From Methanoculleus horonobensis (lineage in GTDB: Archaea > Halobacteriota > Methanomicrobia > Methanomicrobiales > Methanoculleaceae), in assembly GCF_001602375.1 (NCBI RefSeq), contig NZ_BCNY01000008.1, positions 1 to 64,000 of the forward strand: 64,000 bases of DNA, written 5' to 3'. The position numbers and the translations under genes are program-made. Below are positions 6,199 to 14,683 of the stretch, in pieces. The number at the start of each line of letters is the position of its first letter. Positions within the stretch are counted from its first letter, which is position 1. The notes below the pieces were generated by a model. It saw only the letters and a list, made by a program, of their open reading frames with translations, did not search any database and was not told the DNA's origin.

Positions 6199-8502
6199 GT
6201 GAGTTGGAAAGTCGTGCCCGGCAACCCCCTGGATAGCCCCTGGATAAAAGAACGGTATGAGCGCCTCTACGGGACGTTCAGGAATTCACAGTTCACAACA
6301 AAGGATGCAGCCCGAGAACTGGGAGGAGAGGATGAACGGACCGTGAGGGTCTTCTTCTCTGAAATGAACCGGGCGGGGCTGATTGAGAAAGAGAAGGATC
6401 CTGAAGACAGACGGCGAGTCCGTTATCGGTTCCTTCCGGCAGCGGAGTCTCTCAACTACGAAGTATCACTCCCGGGCGGCCCTAGATGCCGGCGCATCAG
6501 GCCGCCTGCATCCACAGGCCGAACACCCGCCAGCGACCTTCTTGATAACTTCGATGAGTTCATTGATGCTCTCACCCATCAGGCCGAGATCTTTGACCTG
6601 ATGGCTGCATTCCGGGTCAGGACACTCGAGGACCTTCACGACTTCTTCTTCCTTCTGACCCTCGGGAAGATCATGAACCTCGTCGAGGGTTCCGGCTACG
6701 AGGTGGATATCACCGCTGATGATCTCCTGGAGGGAGGATCCGATCCGCTGGAGGAACTGATCGAGGTTGCGACAGAGGAGAGGCTGCTCACCGGGTTCCG
6801 GTCTGCCTGGAACCGTGAGGAACTCCAGGCGTTCAGTTCCCGGATGCGTCAGCGGCTTGCCAGCCGGGCCGGGCCAGAGTTTGCTCCGGATTCATTTCTG
6901 GAAGATGATCTCCCCGCCTTCATGGATCTGTTTCTCTCAACCGGGAGATATGATCTGGATGAATACTTCGATGTTGACCTGTTCCTGCATCTCTATGCTA
7001 CCTGCTACCCCATCATCCGGGATGCCCTGCCGCATGCCCCTCCTGAAGTCCTGGATCTTCTCGTCCGGCTGGTCAATCCCCGGCCCGGGGAGAATGTCTG
7101 TGATCCTGCGGGGTGTGACTTTATTCCGCTGCTCCGGGCTTACCAGCATGTGGAGGAGCTGGAGGGGGAAGATCCGGCAGCATCGCTGTTTTACGGGCAG
7201 ATCTTTGCCAGTGACCCGGAACTCCCGCCGGGAAGATCGCTATGGTACAGGCTGTATGCCTGCTGTCGGGTCCTCTGCAGCACCCCGGACGCCACCGTAG
7301 GCGTGACGACCGGGAATACTCTGCTCACCGCACCATTCAGGAGATTAACCGACCTTCAAGAGACGGCGTTTGACTGTGTCATCTCGACACCGCCGTGGGA
7401 TCTTGGCGGTTACGGGAAGGAACGACTGAAGAAGACGGATGCCTGGTGGAGGCGGTTCCCATGGGGTGTTCCGTCGGGGAGAAGTGCTGACTGGGCGTTT
7501 GTGCAGGTTGCCGTCTCGATGGCAGGAGACGGGGGGCGAGTGGGTGTGGTCGTCGACCGGTCCGCACTGAACCGCGAGGGCGAGGACGAGAGGATTCGAT
7601 CTGCGCTCATCGAGGAGAACCTTATTGAATGCGCTGTTCTCCTTCCAGAGCAGATCTATACAAAGACGCAGTTCCAGACCTGCAATGATCAGTGCGCCAT
7701 CCTCCTCCTGCGAAAGGGACAGCGGCTGCAGGCTGATCCTCCCGAACCGGGAACAATCCTCTTCATCAATGCACAGGCACTGCATGAGAACCGGGTTGAC
7801 GGATCACCGCTGCAGAAGTTGACGGAGAACGCCATCGACGAGATCCTGTTGGTATATGAACGATCCGTCGAGGGGGAACATTTCAGCCGACGGGTGGCGC
7901 ACGATGAGATCCGTGCCAACGGGAGTTCGCTTGATCCGGAACGCTACGTTCCTGCCGAGGATGGTCTGGACTATGAATGTGCAATGCTCCGGAACCTCGT
8001 CCTGGACGCTGCATGGGGCATCAGTAGCGGTTCGGTGACCGGGCAACGGGTGCGGGTGGTTCGTGCACGGGATATCGATCCCGACGGGGAGATCCTCTCT
8101 TCCTCCATATCCCGGGAAACCATCGACCCCGCCACGCCCGACGGGGCACGCCTCGAAAAGGGTGATGTTCTGATATCATTCTGGGGTGCCGTGCCCACAA
8201 AGATCGCGATGTATGAAGGGATCCCCACCACCATCTACCCCCACCGCGAACTTCTGCGGCTCAGGCCCGATCCCCGGAGGGTGCTGGCTCCTTATCTTCT
8301 CAGCCTGCTCAGGATTCTCAAAGACACCCGGCACTTCCGGAGCAACGACAGAGATTCTCTCTTAGAGGAGGTTCTTGACCTGGCGATCGTCGTCCCGCCG
8401 CACTCGCGGCAGGCAGAGATCCGGAAGACCCTGGCGAATAACCCGGGCATGCAGTCGTTCATCGCCGGACTTCTGACGGCGGCAAACCGTGAGAGCGAGT
8501 AG
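6199..8502 (+). CDS. wHTH - N6-adenine methylase-like - TRD-like hybrid protein
   Basis: 767 residues from a GTG start. Residues 1-85 look like a winged helix (FTTKDAARELGGEDERTVRV then MNRAGLIEKEKDPEDRRRVRY). Residues about 230-500 resemble HsdM-type methylases: the SAM-motif position reads ENVCDPAGCDFIPLL (about 294), and the catalytic motif reads ISTPPWDLGG (about 396) where NPPF/NPPY is usual. From about 610 the tail (VVRARDIDPDGEI, LEKGDVLISFWG, VVPPHSRQAEI) resembles the target-recognition part of type I S subunits. No nuclease or translocase partner is adjacent. It may be a solitary modification enzyme or an inactive, DNA-binding relative. The methylase fold is fairly sure; activity is open. 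Confidence 0.7.
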   Translation: MSWKVVPGNPLDSPWIKERYERLYGTFRNSQFTTKDAARELGGEDERTVRVFFSEMNRAGLIEKEKDPEDRRRVRYRFLPAAESLNYEVSLPGGPRCRRIRPPASTGRTPASDLLDNFDEFIDALTHQAEIFDLMAAFRVRTLEDLHDFFFLLTLGKIMNLVEGSGYEVDITADDLLEGGSDPLEELIEVATEERLLTGFRSAWNREELQAFSSRMRQRLASRAGPEFAPDSFLEDDLPAFMDLFLSTGRYDLDEYFDVDLFLHLYATCYPIIRDALPHAPPEVLDLLVRLVNPRPGENVCDPAGCDFIPLLRAYQHVEELEGEDPAASLFYGQIFASDPELPPGRSLWYRLYACCRVLCSTPDATVGVTTGNTLLTAPFRRLTDLQETAFDCVISTPPWDLGGYGKERLKKTDAWWRRFPWGVPSGRSADWAFVQVAVSMAGDGGRVGVVVDRSALNREGEDERIRSALIEENLIECAVLLPEQIYTKTQFQTCNDQCAILLLRKGQRLQADPPEPGTILFINAQALHENRVDGSPLQKLTENAIDEILLVYERSVEGEHFSRRVAHDEIRANGSSLDPERYVPAEDGLDYECAMLRNLVLDAAWGISSGSVTGQRVRVVRARDIDPDGEILSSSISRETIDPATPDGARLEKGDVLISFWGAVPTKIAMYEGIPTTIYPHRELLRLRPDPRRVLAPYLLSLLRILKDTRHFRSNDRDSLLEEVLDLAIVVPPHSRQAEIRKTLANNPGMQSFIAGLLTAANRESE

Positions 8503-8528
8503 GCTGGCTCTCTAAAAAAGAGGGTGCG

Positions 8529-9173
8529 TCAGGCCTCGTCTGGCCGGGCTCTACGTCCAGCTGGAGAGGAGTTGCATCCTCTGCCGGCATCTATCCCGCT
8601 ACAGACCCGTGTCTCCCGGACGACCCGCCACATGGCGGCCTGAAGGGTTGAGGCAGAGCCGGTGGGTTCGCTGGCTGCCTGGAGAAATGACATGACGAGC
8701 GCACCCGGGACAAGCGCGTTGAGTGCAACGTTATGTGGCGGCAGGTATGACTCCTCCCAGGTGCTCTGTGCAAAGACACCGAGGAACACCAGTACACCCT
8801 CCGCGTCACGCATGTAGAGCGCCATGACGGCCTTTGCCTCGCAGAATATCTCCAGTTCATCCATTCTCTGCCGCAGAGCACCCTCTGCATCCACAAGCGT
8901 GATCCCGGGGGAATCGAGAAGTTCGATCTCCGGTTCGGGGGCGTACGGGACGACGAAGTATTCGTGGCAGGCCCCTGGTGCCTCCCCTAGGTGACTGCGG
9001 AGCACCGGCCCCGCTTCGGTCACGGTGAGGATGCCCGTAACCTCAGTGTACTGCTTGGTATACTGATGGATCTCCTCCGCTTCCTGCTGCTCAGTGCAGT
9101 ACTGCACCATCTGCGCCAGAGAGGGGAATGTCCTGAACCTCCACCGGGTTACTGAGGAATTGATCAGCCTCAT
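8529..9173 (-). CDS. Hypothetical protein, third gene of SDH_sah operon
   Basis: A 214-residue protein I do not recognise. ATG 9173 is preceded by GGAGGT. The central region (EAKAVMALYMRDAEGVLVFLG) alternates hydrophobic strands in a way that loosely recalls GAF or Roadblock-type sensor folds, but there is no decisive motif. The C-terminus is Cys/Gly/Arg-rich (GIDAGRGCNSSPAGRRARPDEA). It ends 26 bases from the convergent wHTH-methylase gene, with a short inverted repeat between them. It is probably co-transcribed with the ClpP-like gene 75 bases upstream. Confidence 0.55.
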   Translation of the reverse strand: MRLINSSVTRWRFRTFPSLAQMVQYCTEQQEAEEIHQYTKQYTEVTGILTVTEAGPVLRSHLGEAPGACHEYFVVPYAPEPEIELLDSPGITLVDAEGALRQRMDELEIFCEAKAVMALYMRDAEGVLVFLGVFAQSTWEESYLPPHNVALNALVPGALVMSFLQAASEPTGSASTLQAAMWRVVRETRVCSGIDAGRGCNSSPAGRRARPDEA

Positions 9174-9248
9174 ACGGTACCTCCGATGAGGGAGTCCGCC
9201 TGTGCATAGGCCCGGGCCGGGATCTGCGTATGCGTATGTTTCATCTGC

Positions 9249-10187
9249 TCACTCCCGTTCAGACAGGTCCTTCTTCATCACCGAGAGGCGATGGATCTTC
9301 CAGACGAGGTCATGCATCTCCCCCTCGAGCAGTTTGACGGGCAGGCCGAGCTCGCGTGCTTCATTGTAGTGAATGCAGAACCCATGGTCTATATACCCGT
9401 AGACCAGTTTCTCCGCAATCGCATTCACCTCCTCGGGAGTACGCTCTGCCTTCTGCATCCGTAAGGTGCGAACCAGGTACTCTTTAGAAATCTTCGGGGC
9501 GGCGATGATTCTTCCCAGGCTCAGGGGGAAGTGAAGGCGCTCTAGCAGGCCTTCGGCAAGATGCTCGTCACCATACTGGAACTCGCTCCGGATCAGCTGG
9601 AACGTCTCGATGATGTTGAGACACGAGAGCCGCTTGCCATCATCCGCAAATGGGTTGTCCAGAATCTGCGGATCCAGCGGGCCGAGTTCGGCCACCGGTG
9701 TCATGGAGATCGTGTCGGCAGCGCAGGCAATGAGCATTGCAGCGCTCTTCGCCCACCGGGGAACGATGACATTGAGCGATTCGTGGCCGATTGACCGGAA
9801 GAGGCAGGCGAGGTTGAACGCTGCCTCGCTGTACCCTCCGCTGGAGAAGAGGATCACGTTGAATCGGCCGTCGCAGTCATCCCCGATCGCCCGGAGTTCG
9901 TCGTAGACATCGTCGACTGTTCTCGTGTCGAGCACTTTTGTATAGAGGACATAGTACGTCTGGCCGCCGGAAAGGGTCTTCAGGGCCTGCAGTGTATCCT
10001 GGATCTCCGCATCCAGTTTCTCGGCGATTCTGTCGGCTTTCTGTCGCTCCCGTTCCCTCCATGCCGTTCTGCTCGACTCTCTCAGCGAGGCCGTGTCTTC
10101 CCCGCCATCGGTGGAGAGCAGCCCCATCATCTGCAGAACGCTCCCCGTACATCTCCCCTTTGTGCCGGTCACAGGCTGTTCGGTCAT
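9249..10187 (-). CDS. SDH_sah / ClpP-crotonase fold serine hydrolase
   Basis: 312 residues. The region VILFSSGGYSEAAFNLACLF corresponds to the Gly-rich oxyanion segment of the ClpP/SppA fold. WAKSAAMLIACAADTISMTP carries the candidate nucleophile Ser, and ELGPLDPQI is the hallmark of the serine dehydrogenase proteinase (SDH_sah) family. A helical stretch of about 80 residues precedes the domain, with no obvious transmembrane helix. It is likely a cytosolic or membrane-associated peptidase; the family name comes from a bacterial enzyme whose activity may not apply here. ATG 10187 is chosen because GGAGGAG lies just upstream. Confidence 0.75.
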   Translation of the reverse strand: MTEQPVTGTKGRCTGSVLQMMGLLSTDGGEDTASLRESSRTAWRERERQKADRIAEKLDAEIQDTLQALKTLSGGQTYYVLYTKVLDTRTVDDVYDELRAIGDDCDGRFNVILFSSGGYSEAAFNLACLFRSIGHESLNVIVPRWAKSAAMLIACAADTISMTPVAELGPLDPQILDNPFADDGKRLSCLNIIETFQLIRSEFQYGDEHLAEGLLERLHFPLSLGRIIAAPKISKEYLVRTLRMQKAERTPEEVNAIAEKLVYGYIDHGFCIHYNEARELGLPVKLLEGEMHDLVWKIHRLSVMKKDLSERE

Positions 10188-10208
10188 CAAGTCTCCTCCG
10201 CCCCCCTG

Positions 10209-10403
10209 TTACCTGAAGAACTCCTCGATATTCCGTGCAACCTTTGCCGCCCCGCGGGACTGTCCGGTGAGAGCCCGGTCGTAGGTTTCGGCAATCTCTG
10301 CCGATGAGCGGAGGGGCGATGTGGGGTACCTGATGCTCCCTGTGGTTATGTTCCGACAGTTCTCTGCGATCCGGCTGCACCCTTCTCTGTCGACGATTTT
10401 CAT
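10209..10403 (-). CDS. Small hypothetical protein, first gene of SDH_sah operon
   Basis: A 64-residue ORF (MKIVDREGCSRIAENCRNIT...ARNIEEFFR) ending 21 bases before the ClpP-like gene, on the same strand. It is hydrophilic and mostly helical, with no membrane segment. A start further upstream is possible, but the sequence there is Pro/His-rich and looks non-coding. Its small size and position suggest an adaptor or regulator of the hydrolase; that is inference only. Confidence 0.5.
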   Translation of the reverse strand: MKIVDREGCSRIAENCRNITTGSIRYPTSPLRSSAEIAETYDRALTGQSRGAAKVARNIEEFFR

Positions 10404-10599
10404 CGGTTTCTTTAACTCCTGCCCCGGGTGGGGCGTGGATATCGTCAGTGCCGGCGGCTTATGGGGGTGATGTGTAAGTGGGTTTATGGAAATGGGTGCA
10501 GAGTATGCGAAGAGGAGGGATGCCCTGTACCCTTGGGGATGGGGATCCGATCTTAACTTGAGAACATCTGTCAAAAAGGTGAGTAAATTTGAAACTAAA

Positions 10600-10983
10600 T
10601 TATTCGTGATCCCTTCTTCCTATTGGCTTCAGGACGATTGCTAGGTTATCATAATACTCCTCGTCAATAGGGTAATCAATATCATCTTCTCCTGTAAACG
10701 TAAACGTTCGGTACTCATCCTCAGTTTCCGGCAAAATGAAGATCTTACTGAATTGCTTTCTAATTTCTTCATCGTCCTCGTCAATATCGCTAACTTCTTT
10801 AATTGTAGTATTAATTAGGTTCAGATTATTAAATTTGGAGAGCCTTGCCTCAAGCTCTTCAATATCACATGTATCCCACATTTCGAGGATACTATCAAGT
10901 TCTGCAGAATTGTCATATATTTCGAATTCATATGTTTCCTCGCGATAGACCGGCGTCCAGATCCTCACTATTGCTTTTGCCAT
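10600..10983 (-). CDS. Acidic hypothetical protein
   Basis: 127 residues, strongly acidic (ISDIDEDDEEIRKQF-like stretch in the middle, TGEDDIDYPIDEEYYDNL near the end) with the N-terminal strand pattern MAKAIVRIWTPVYREETYEF. No family recognised. The DNA is markedly AT-richer than the core genome, marking it as part of the acquired region. It stands alone, separated by about 200 bases from the SDH_sah operon and about 310 from the zinc-finger gene. Confidence 0.55.
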   Translation of the reverse strand: MAKAIVRIWTPVYREETYEFEIYDNSAELDSILEMWDTCDIEELEARLSKFNNLNLINTTIKEVSDIDEDDEEIRKQFSKIFILPETEDEYRTFTFTGEDDIDYPIDEEYYDNLAIVLKPIGRRDHE

Positions 10984-11292
10984 TATATCACGAATGAGAT
11001 TAACTCCTTCGCACTAGATAATGGTATGTTTTCTTATCTGGATAAGTCAATTTGAGTAAAAGGAAGTATTAATGCGATATAATGTTCCATAAATTTTTGA
11101 TACACATATCTGGGAGATTTAGTGTTAAAATCCTCTTTATGCAACAAGCGGTTTATTTAAGGTTATTTCCTTTTGACCCACTGGAATCGTAATGGACAAT
11201 TTGAAAACTGTGGCTGATTTTGAACCCTCAGTCCCAGATTACATTATAAAATATGGATATATTCCTCATTTGATGTTTTATCCTAGATCGCT
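10984..11292. other. AT-rich intergenic region with a very short ORF
   Basis: About 310 AT-rich bases. A plus-strand ORF of 34 codons (11192-11296, MDNLKTVADFEPSVPDYIIK...) sits here without a clear ribosome-binding site. It may be a remnant of a lost gene. Nothing else is recognisable. Confidence 0.25.
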
Positions 11293-11817
11293 TTAGAGCC
11301 GCCCTATGTTTTTAAGTATTTTATAATCTTCACTGCAGATTGGTTTCCTAACAGTTATTGGCCAGTCTGATCTGCATGATTCTGGCCACTTTTCACCACC
11401 AAAATGACAATATTTTTCTGGATCATTTGAACCCCCTGGGTGACTGCGGTGACAACTGGAGCAGAGTGGCCTGAAATAGTTAAAGGGTATCTGAGTTCCA
11501 CACCGAATGCAAAATCCCTCGCCTGTTTTATCATTTGGAACATCGTCATCAGAGTCGTCATTACCGGATTCTCGACAGTAAATTGCCCAAATGTCTTTAG
11601 CGACGGGGATTTGTCTTTCACTTAAATCATTTCCGTTTCTTTTACGCTTGCCAAAACCATATGCAAATTGCTTGTGTCCCGAACTAAGATAACCCATTTG
11701 GGATATTTCAAACCATTGATCTGCTGTAATCTGCTGGACATCATCTTCGTCCACTAACATCACCTCATAGATTAACTGATTAAAGGCCCTGAATGAGGCA
11801 TTGTCAATAGGGGGCAT
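11293..11817 (-). CDS. Zinc-finger protein of unknown function
   Basis: 174 residues. The C-terminal half carries FCIRCGTQIPFNYFRPLCSSCH and then EKYCHFGGEKW. The C-x2-C / C-x2-C layout resembles the zinc-ribbon tail found at the C-termini of some archaeal nuclease-like or helicase-like proteins. The N-terminal part (ITADQWFEISQMGYLSSGHKQFAYGFGKRK) has no known motif. AT-rich DNA suggests transfer with the neighbouring helicase cluster. TATA-like sequence touches the ATG, so a start at ATG 11760 should be considered. It is likely nucleic-acid or protein binding. Confidence 0.6.
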   Translation of the reverse strand: MPPIDNASFRAFNQLIYEVMLVDEDDVQQITADQWFEISQMGYLSSGHKQFAYGFGKRKRNGNDLSERQIPVAKDIWAIYCRESGNDDSDDDVPNDKTGEGFCIRCGTQIPFNYFRPLCSSCHRSHPGGSNDPEKYCHFGGEKWPESCRSDWPITVRKPICSEDYKILKNIGRL

Positions 11818-12012
11818 ATATATATGTCGGTTTTATTCCATTAATGTGCGAATATCCATAATTTAATGGAAACCTTTAAGGCCTAGTGATGTGGCAAATG
11901 AGGCTCTCCCCGAAGAGACATTCAAACTACAGGCTTATCTGGTGTATTGAGAAAAGAAGAAAAACCCCAACAGATGGATAAGCCCATCCTGACAGTTTTG
12001 AGCCGTCTCAAT

Positions 12013-14604
12013 CTACGAAATCATATCTGCCTGTTTGAGTGCATCATTCAATCGTGTAAGGAGCACTAAAGTGGCGTTTTTGTCAACCTCACTCTCGTCT
12101 GTGTAACTGTTCGTGTAGATGCATGCTGGACATCCAGTTTCACAACGGCAGTCTTTGATCAAGCGGTAGGACATCGTGAGGATCTCACAGAGTAACTCAG
12201 CAACCTTCTCCGATAGACCAATGCCCCCCTCATAGTTGTCATATATAAACACTGTTGGCTTTCCAGTTACTGCCGCCTGGTATTCAGCGTGGACGCTGAC
12301 ATCATGTGCATCACAGAGGATAAAATATGGTAATACGGTCGGAATCACGTTTTCCAACCCTCGCAGGCCTTTTTCGAATTCTTCAACACTGGTAAGACCC
12401 ATTTCTGGGACAGAGAATGGAATTGTAAACCAAGTCGCTTTAGTTTCAAACTGAAGTGGCGGGAGATCTAACGGTTCTTCACCTATAACCTTCTCATGCC
12501 TAATGATTCGGTAGCAGGTGTACGTCTCACTGATCCTGACAGTACCAGTACAAAGATCAATGGAATTGAGTTGAGCCTGAGAGCCAGGATGAATCACACT
12601 GAGATTGACCCCTTTAACCGCCTTGGTATAGTAATCGACGTCTTCCTGCCGGATTTTAATTATCATGTTCTTAAGGTCAAAGTCTTCAACGAGATGGGGT
12701 TGGCTATTGTGAAGGAAAACTGCGCCCGGATGGGCCTCACGAAATGCCTGAGTGAAATCGAGCCTTTCAAGCAGTCGGTTGCCGTACATAAGCCGGAAAG
12801 AGTCCGACGATATTGCGTTCAACTTGATAGCGCCATGGATCCGGGTTTCACCATCTGCGTAAACCCATCCAGACTCAGTACTCGCAAGGTCGCCCTGTGC
12901 ATTTAATTCTTCAAGCACCTCTTCAAGATTGCCCTCAAAAAATTGATTGTCATGATGTACGTCAAGAGCGATCTCCTGTGCAGCACAGAGGAGATGGTTC
13001 GCTCGAATATACTTGTTTTCAAGGTCCAAGACGGCATTTTCGTGTGGACGCGTAAAGAAGTCTTCTGGGTGACGAATGAAGTGCTGCTCGAGCGGATTGC
13101 TGAAGGCAACCATGATGGCGACAGACTCAGTTGCTCGCCTCCCCGCCCGGCCTGCCTGCTGCCAAGTAGACATCATTGTGCCAGGGTAGCCTGAAAGGAT
13201 GACGCAGTCAAGTGACCCAATGTCAATGCCAAGCTCAAGAGCGTTCGTTGAGACAATCCCAAGGAGATCGCCATCCTTGATCTCCTGCTCTATTTGCAGT
13301 CGATCCTCGGGAAGATACCCCCCTCGATATGACTTCACTCGCAGAGCTAAACGAGGATAGTCATCTTGAAGCGCTTCTCTTGTCCACAGTGCAATAAGTT
13401 CAACCAGCTGACGTGAACGAGTGAAACATAGTGTTTGTACCTCCATTGTGACACACGCCGTGAGGATTTTTGCCGTCTCGTTATGCGTGGACAGCGTAAC
13501 CGTGTCTCCTTTCGCAGTTTCATTTTCAGGGTTATAGAGGACAAAAAACTTTGAACCTCGGGGTGATCCGTCACGACTGATATGCACAACTGGATGACCA
13601 ATGAGCTTCTCAGCAAACTCCTCTGGATTTGCAATGGTAGCAGACGATAGGATGAACTGTGGCTTTGCACCGTAAAGGGCACAGATCCTGCGCAGCCTTC
13701 GGACAATAAGGGCGACATTCGATCCAAAAACACCGCGATAGGTATGTGCCTCATCGATGACGATGCACTTAAGATGCGTAAAGAAGGAGGCCCATTTGTC
13801 ATGGCTCCCTAACATGTAGTGCAGCATATAAGGGTTCGTCAGGATTATTTTCGAACTACAACGAATACGACCGCGCTCATCACCTGGCGTATCCCCGTCA
13901 TAGCGACTGGCACTTACAACAATCCGTGTCGCCTGTTCAAATTCCTTTAGTGTTTTGTATTGATCATTAGCCAGCGCTTTGATAGGATAGATATAGAGGG
14001 CAGTCGCGCGCGGATGTTTCAGTAGCATTTCAAAGATTGGGATATTGAATGCCAGTGTTTTCCCACTCGCAGTAGGCGTCGTGAGGATGATGTGCTCCCC
14101 CTCACGGATTCGTTGGATTGCATCACATTGATGGGTGTAAAGTCGGATGTTCTGCTGTCGCAGGTACACTGTAAGGGGTTCAGGAAGTGGAGGAGATACA
14201 TCTCCATAGAGAGGCTCGTGTGGAGGGATCTTTTCAATGTGGGCGATCTTATCTTTGAACTGCTTATTATTCAGAAGATACCGCAATACCTTCTCTGCTT
14301 TTTTTAGGCGTGGATTAAGTGGCGACGAGAAGGATGTGGGAGCAGTTGCATCCTCCGGCTTCTCCAATTCAGTAATCCGCTTGGAAGGGTCTTCACAGGG
14401 ATAACAACGTTTGGGTAACTTGGAAACCATTCCAGATTCCAGTAGCACCTCATCCCGTTTCAAAACGGCTTCGGAGAACGTTGGATCAAGTTGAAGAGCA
14501 CATTCAAAGCAACGAAGAGCTGCATCGACTTCCCCCGCCTTGAGTTTTTCCAGCCCAAACCTGTACCAGGTGTCGCTCTCCTCATGTGTATCACGGATCT
14601 TCAT
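12013..14604 (-). CDS. SF2 DEAH helicase with DUF1998-type C-terminus (MrfA/YprA-like)
   Basis: 863 residues. A TPR-like N-terminus (DTWYRFGLEKLKAGEVDAAL, about 10-55) precedes the helicase core. Motif I is TTPTASGKTLAF (about 172), motif II VIDEAH, motif III SSATIANP and motif VI QQAGRAGRRATE. The C-terminus has clustered cysteines CRCETGCPACIYTNS, diagnostic of the DUF1998/MrfA zinc region. Relatives are DNA repair helicases, and DUF1998 helicases also occur in DISARM-type defence. The TPR extension is unusual. It is first in a same-strand run with the SF1 helicase and the XseA-like gene but has its own GAGGAAG ribosome-binding site and a 79-base gap, so it may be transcribed separately. 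Confidence 0.87.
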   Translation of the reverse strand: MKIRDTHEESDTWYRFGLEKLKAGEVDAALRCFECALQLDPTFSEAVLKRDEVLLESGMVSKLPKRCYPCEDPSKRITELEKPEDATAPTSFSSPLNPRLKKAEKVLRYLLNNKQFKDKIAHIEKIPPHEPLYGDVSPPLPEPLTVYLRQQNIRLYTHQCDAIQRIREGEHIILTTPTASGKTLAFNIPIFEMLLKHPRATALYIYPIKALANDQYKTLKEFEQATRIVVSASRYDGDTPGDERGRIRCSSKIILTNPYMLHYMLGSHDKWASFFTHLKCIVIDEAHTYRGVFGSNVALIVRRLRRICALYGAKPQFILSSATIANPEEFAEKLIGHPVVHISRDGSPRGSKFFVLYNPENETAKGDTVTLSTHNETAKILTACVTMEVQTLCFTRSRQLVELIALWTREALQDDYPRLALRVKSYRGGYLPEDRLQIEQEIKDGDLLGIVSTNALELGIDIGSLDCVILSGYPGTMMSTWQQAGRAGRRATESVAIMVAFSNPLEQHFIRHPEDFFTRPHENAVLDLENKYIRANHLLCAAQEIALDVHHDNQFFEGNLEEVLEELNAQGDLASTESGWVYADGETRIHGAIKLNAISSDSFRLMYGNRLLERLDFTQAFREAHPGAVFLHNSQPHLVEDFDLKNMIIKIRQEDVDYYTKAVKGVNLSVIHPGSQAQLNSIDLCTGTVRISETYTCYRIIRHEKVIGEEPLDLPPLQFETKATWFTIPFSVPEMGLTSVEEFEKGLRGLENVIPTVLPYFILCDAHDVSVHAEYQAAVTGKPTVFIYDNYEGGIGLSEKVAELLCEILTMSYRLIKDCRCETGCPACIYTNSYTDESEVDKNATLVLLTRLNDALKQADMIS

Positions 14605-14683
14605 CCATTCACTTCCTCAAACGATCAGTAATGGTCAAAATGAGTTATGCAGAGTTATCTGCCTCGTTTTCGCATGCGGGGTG

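Noticed and set aside
11192-11296. 34-codon plus-strand ORF as a real gene
   Set aside because: No ribosome-binding site, no motif, and it runs into the 3' end of the convergent zinc-finger gene.
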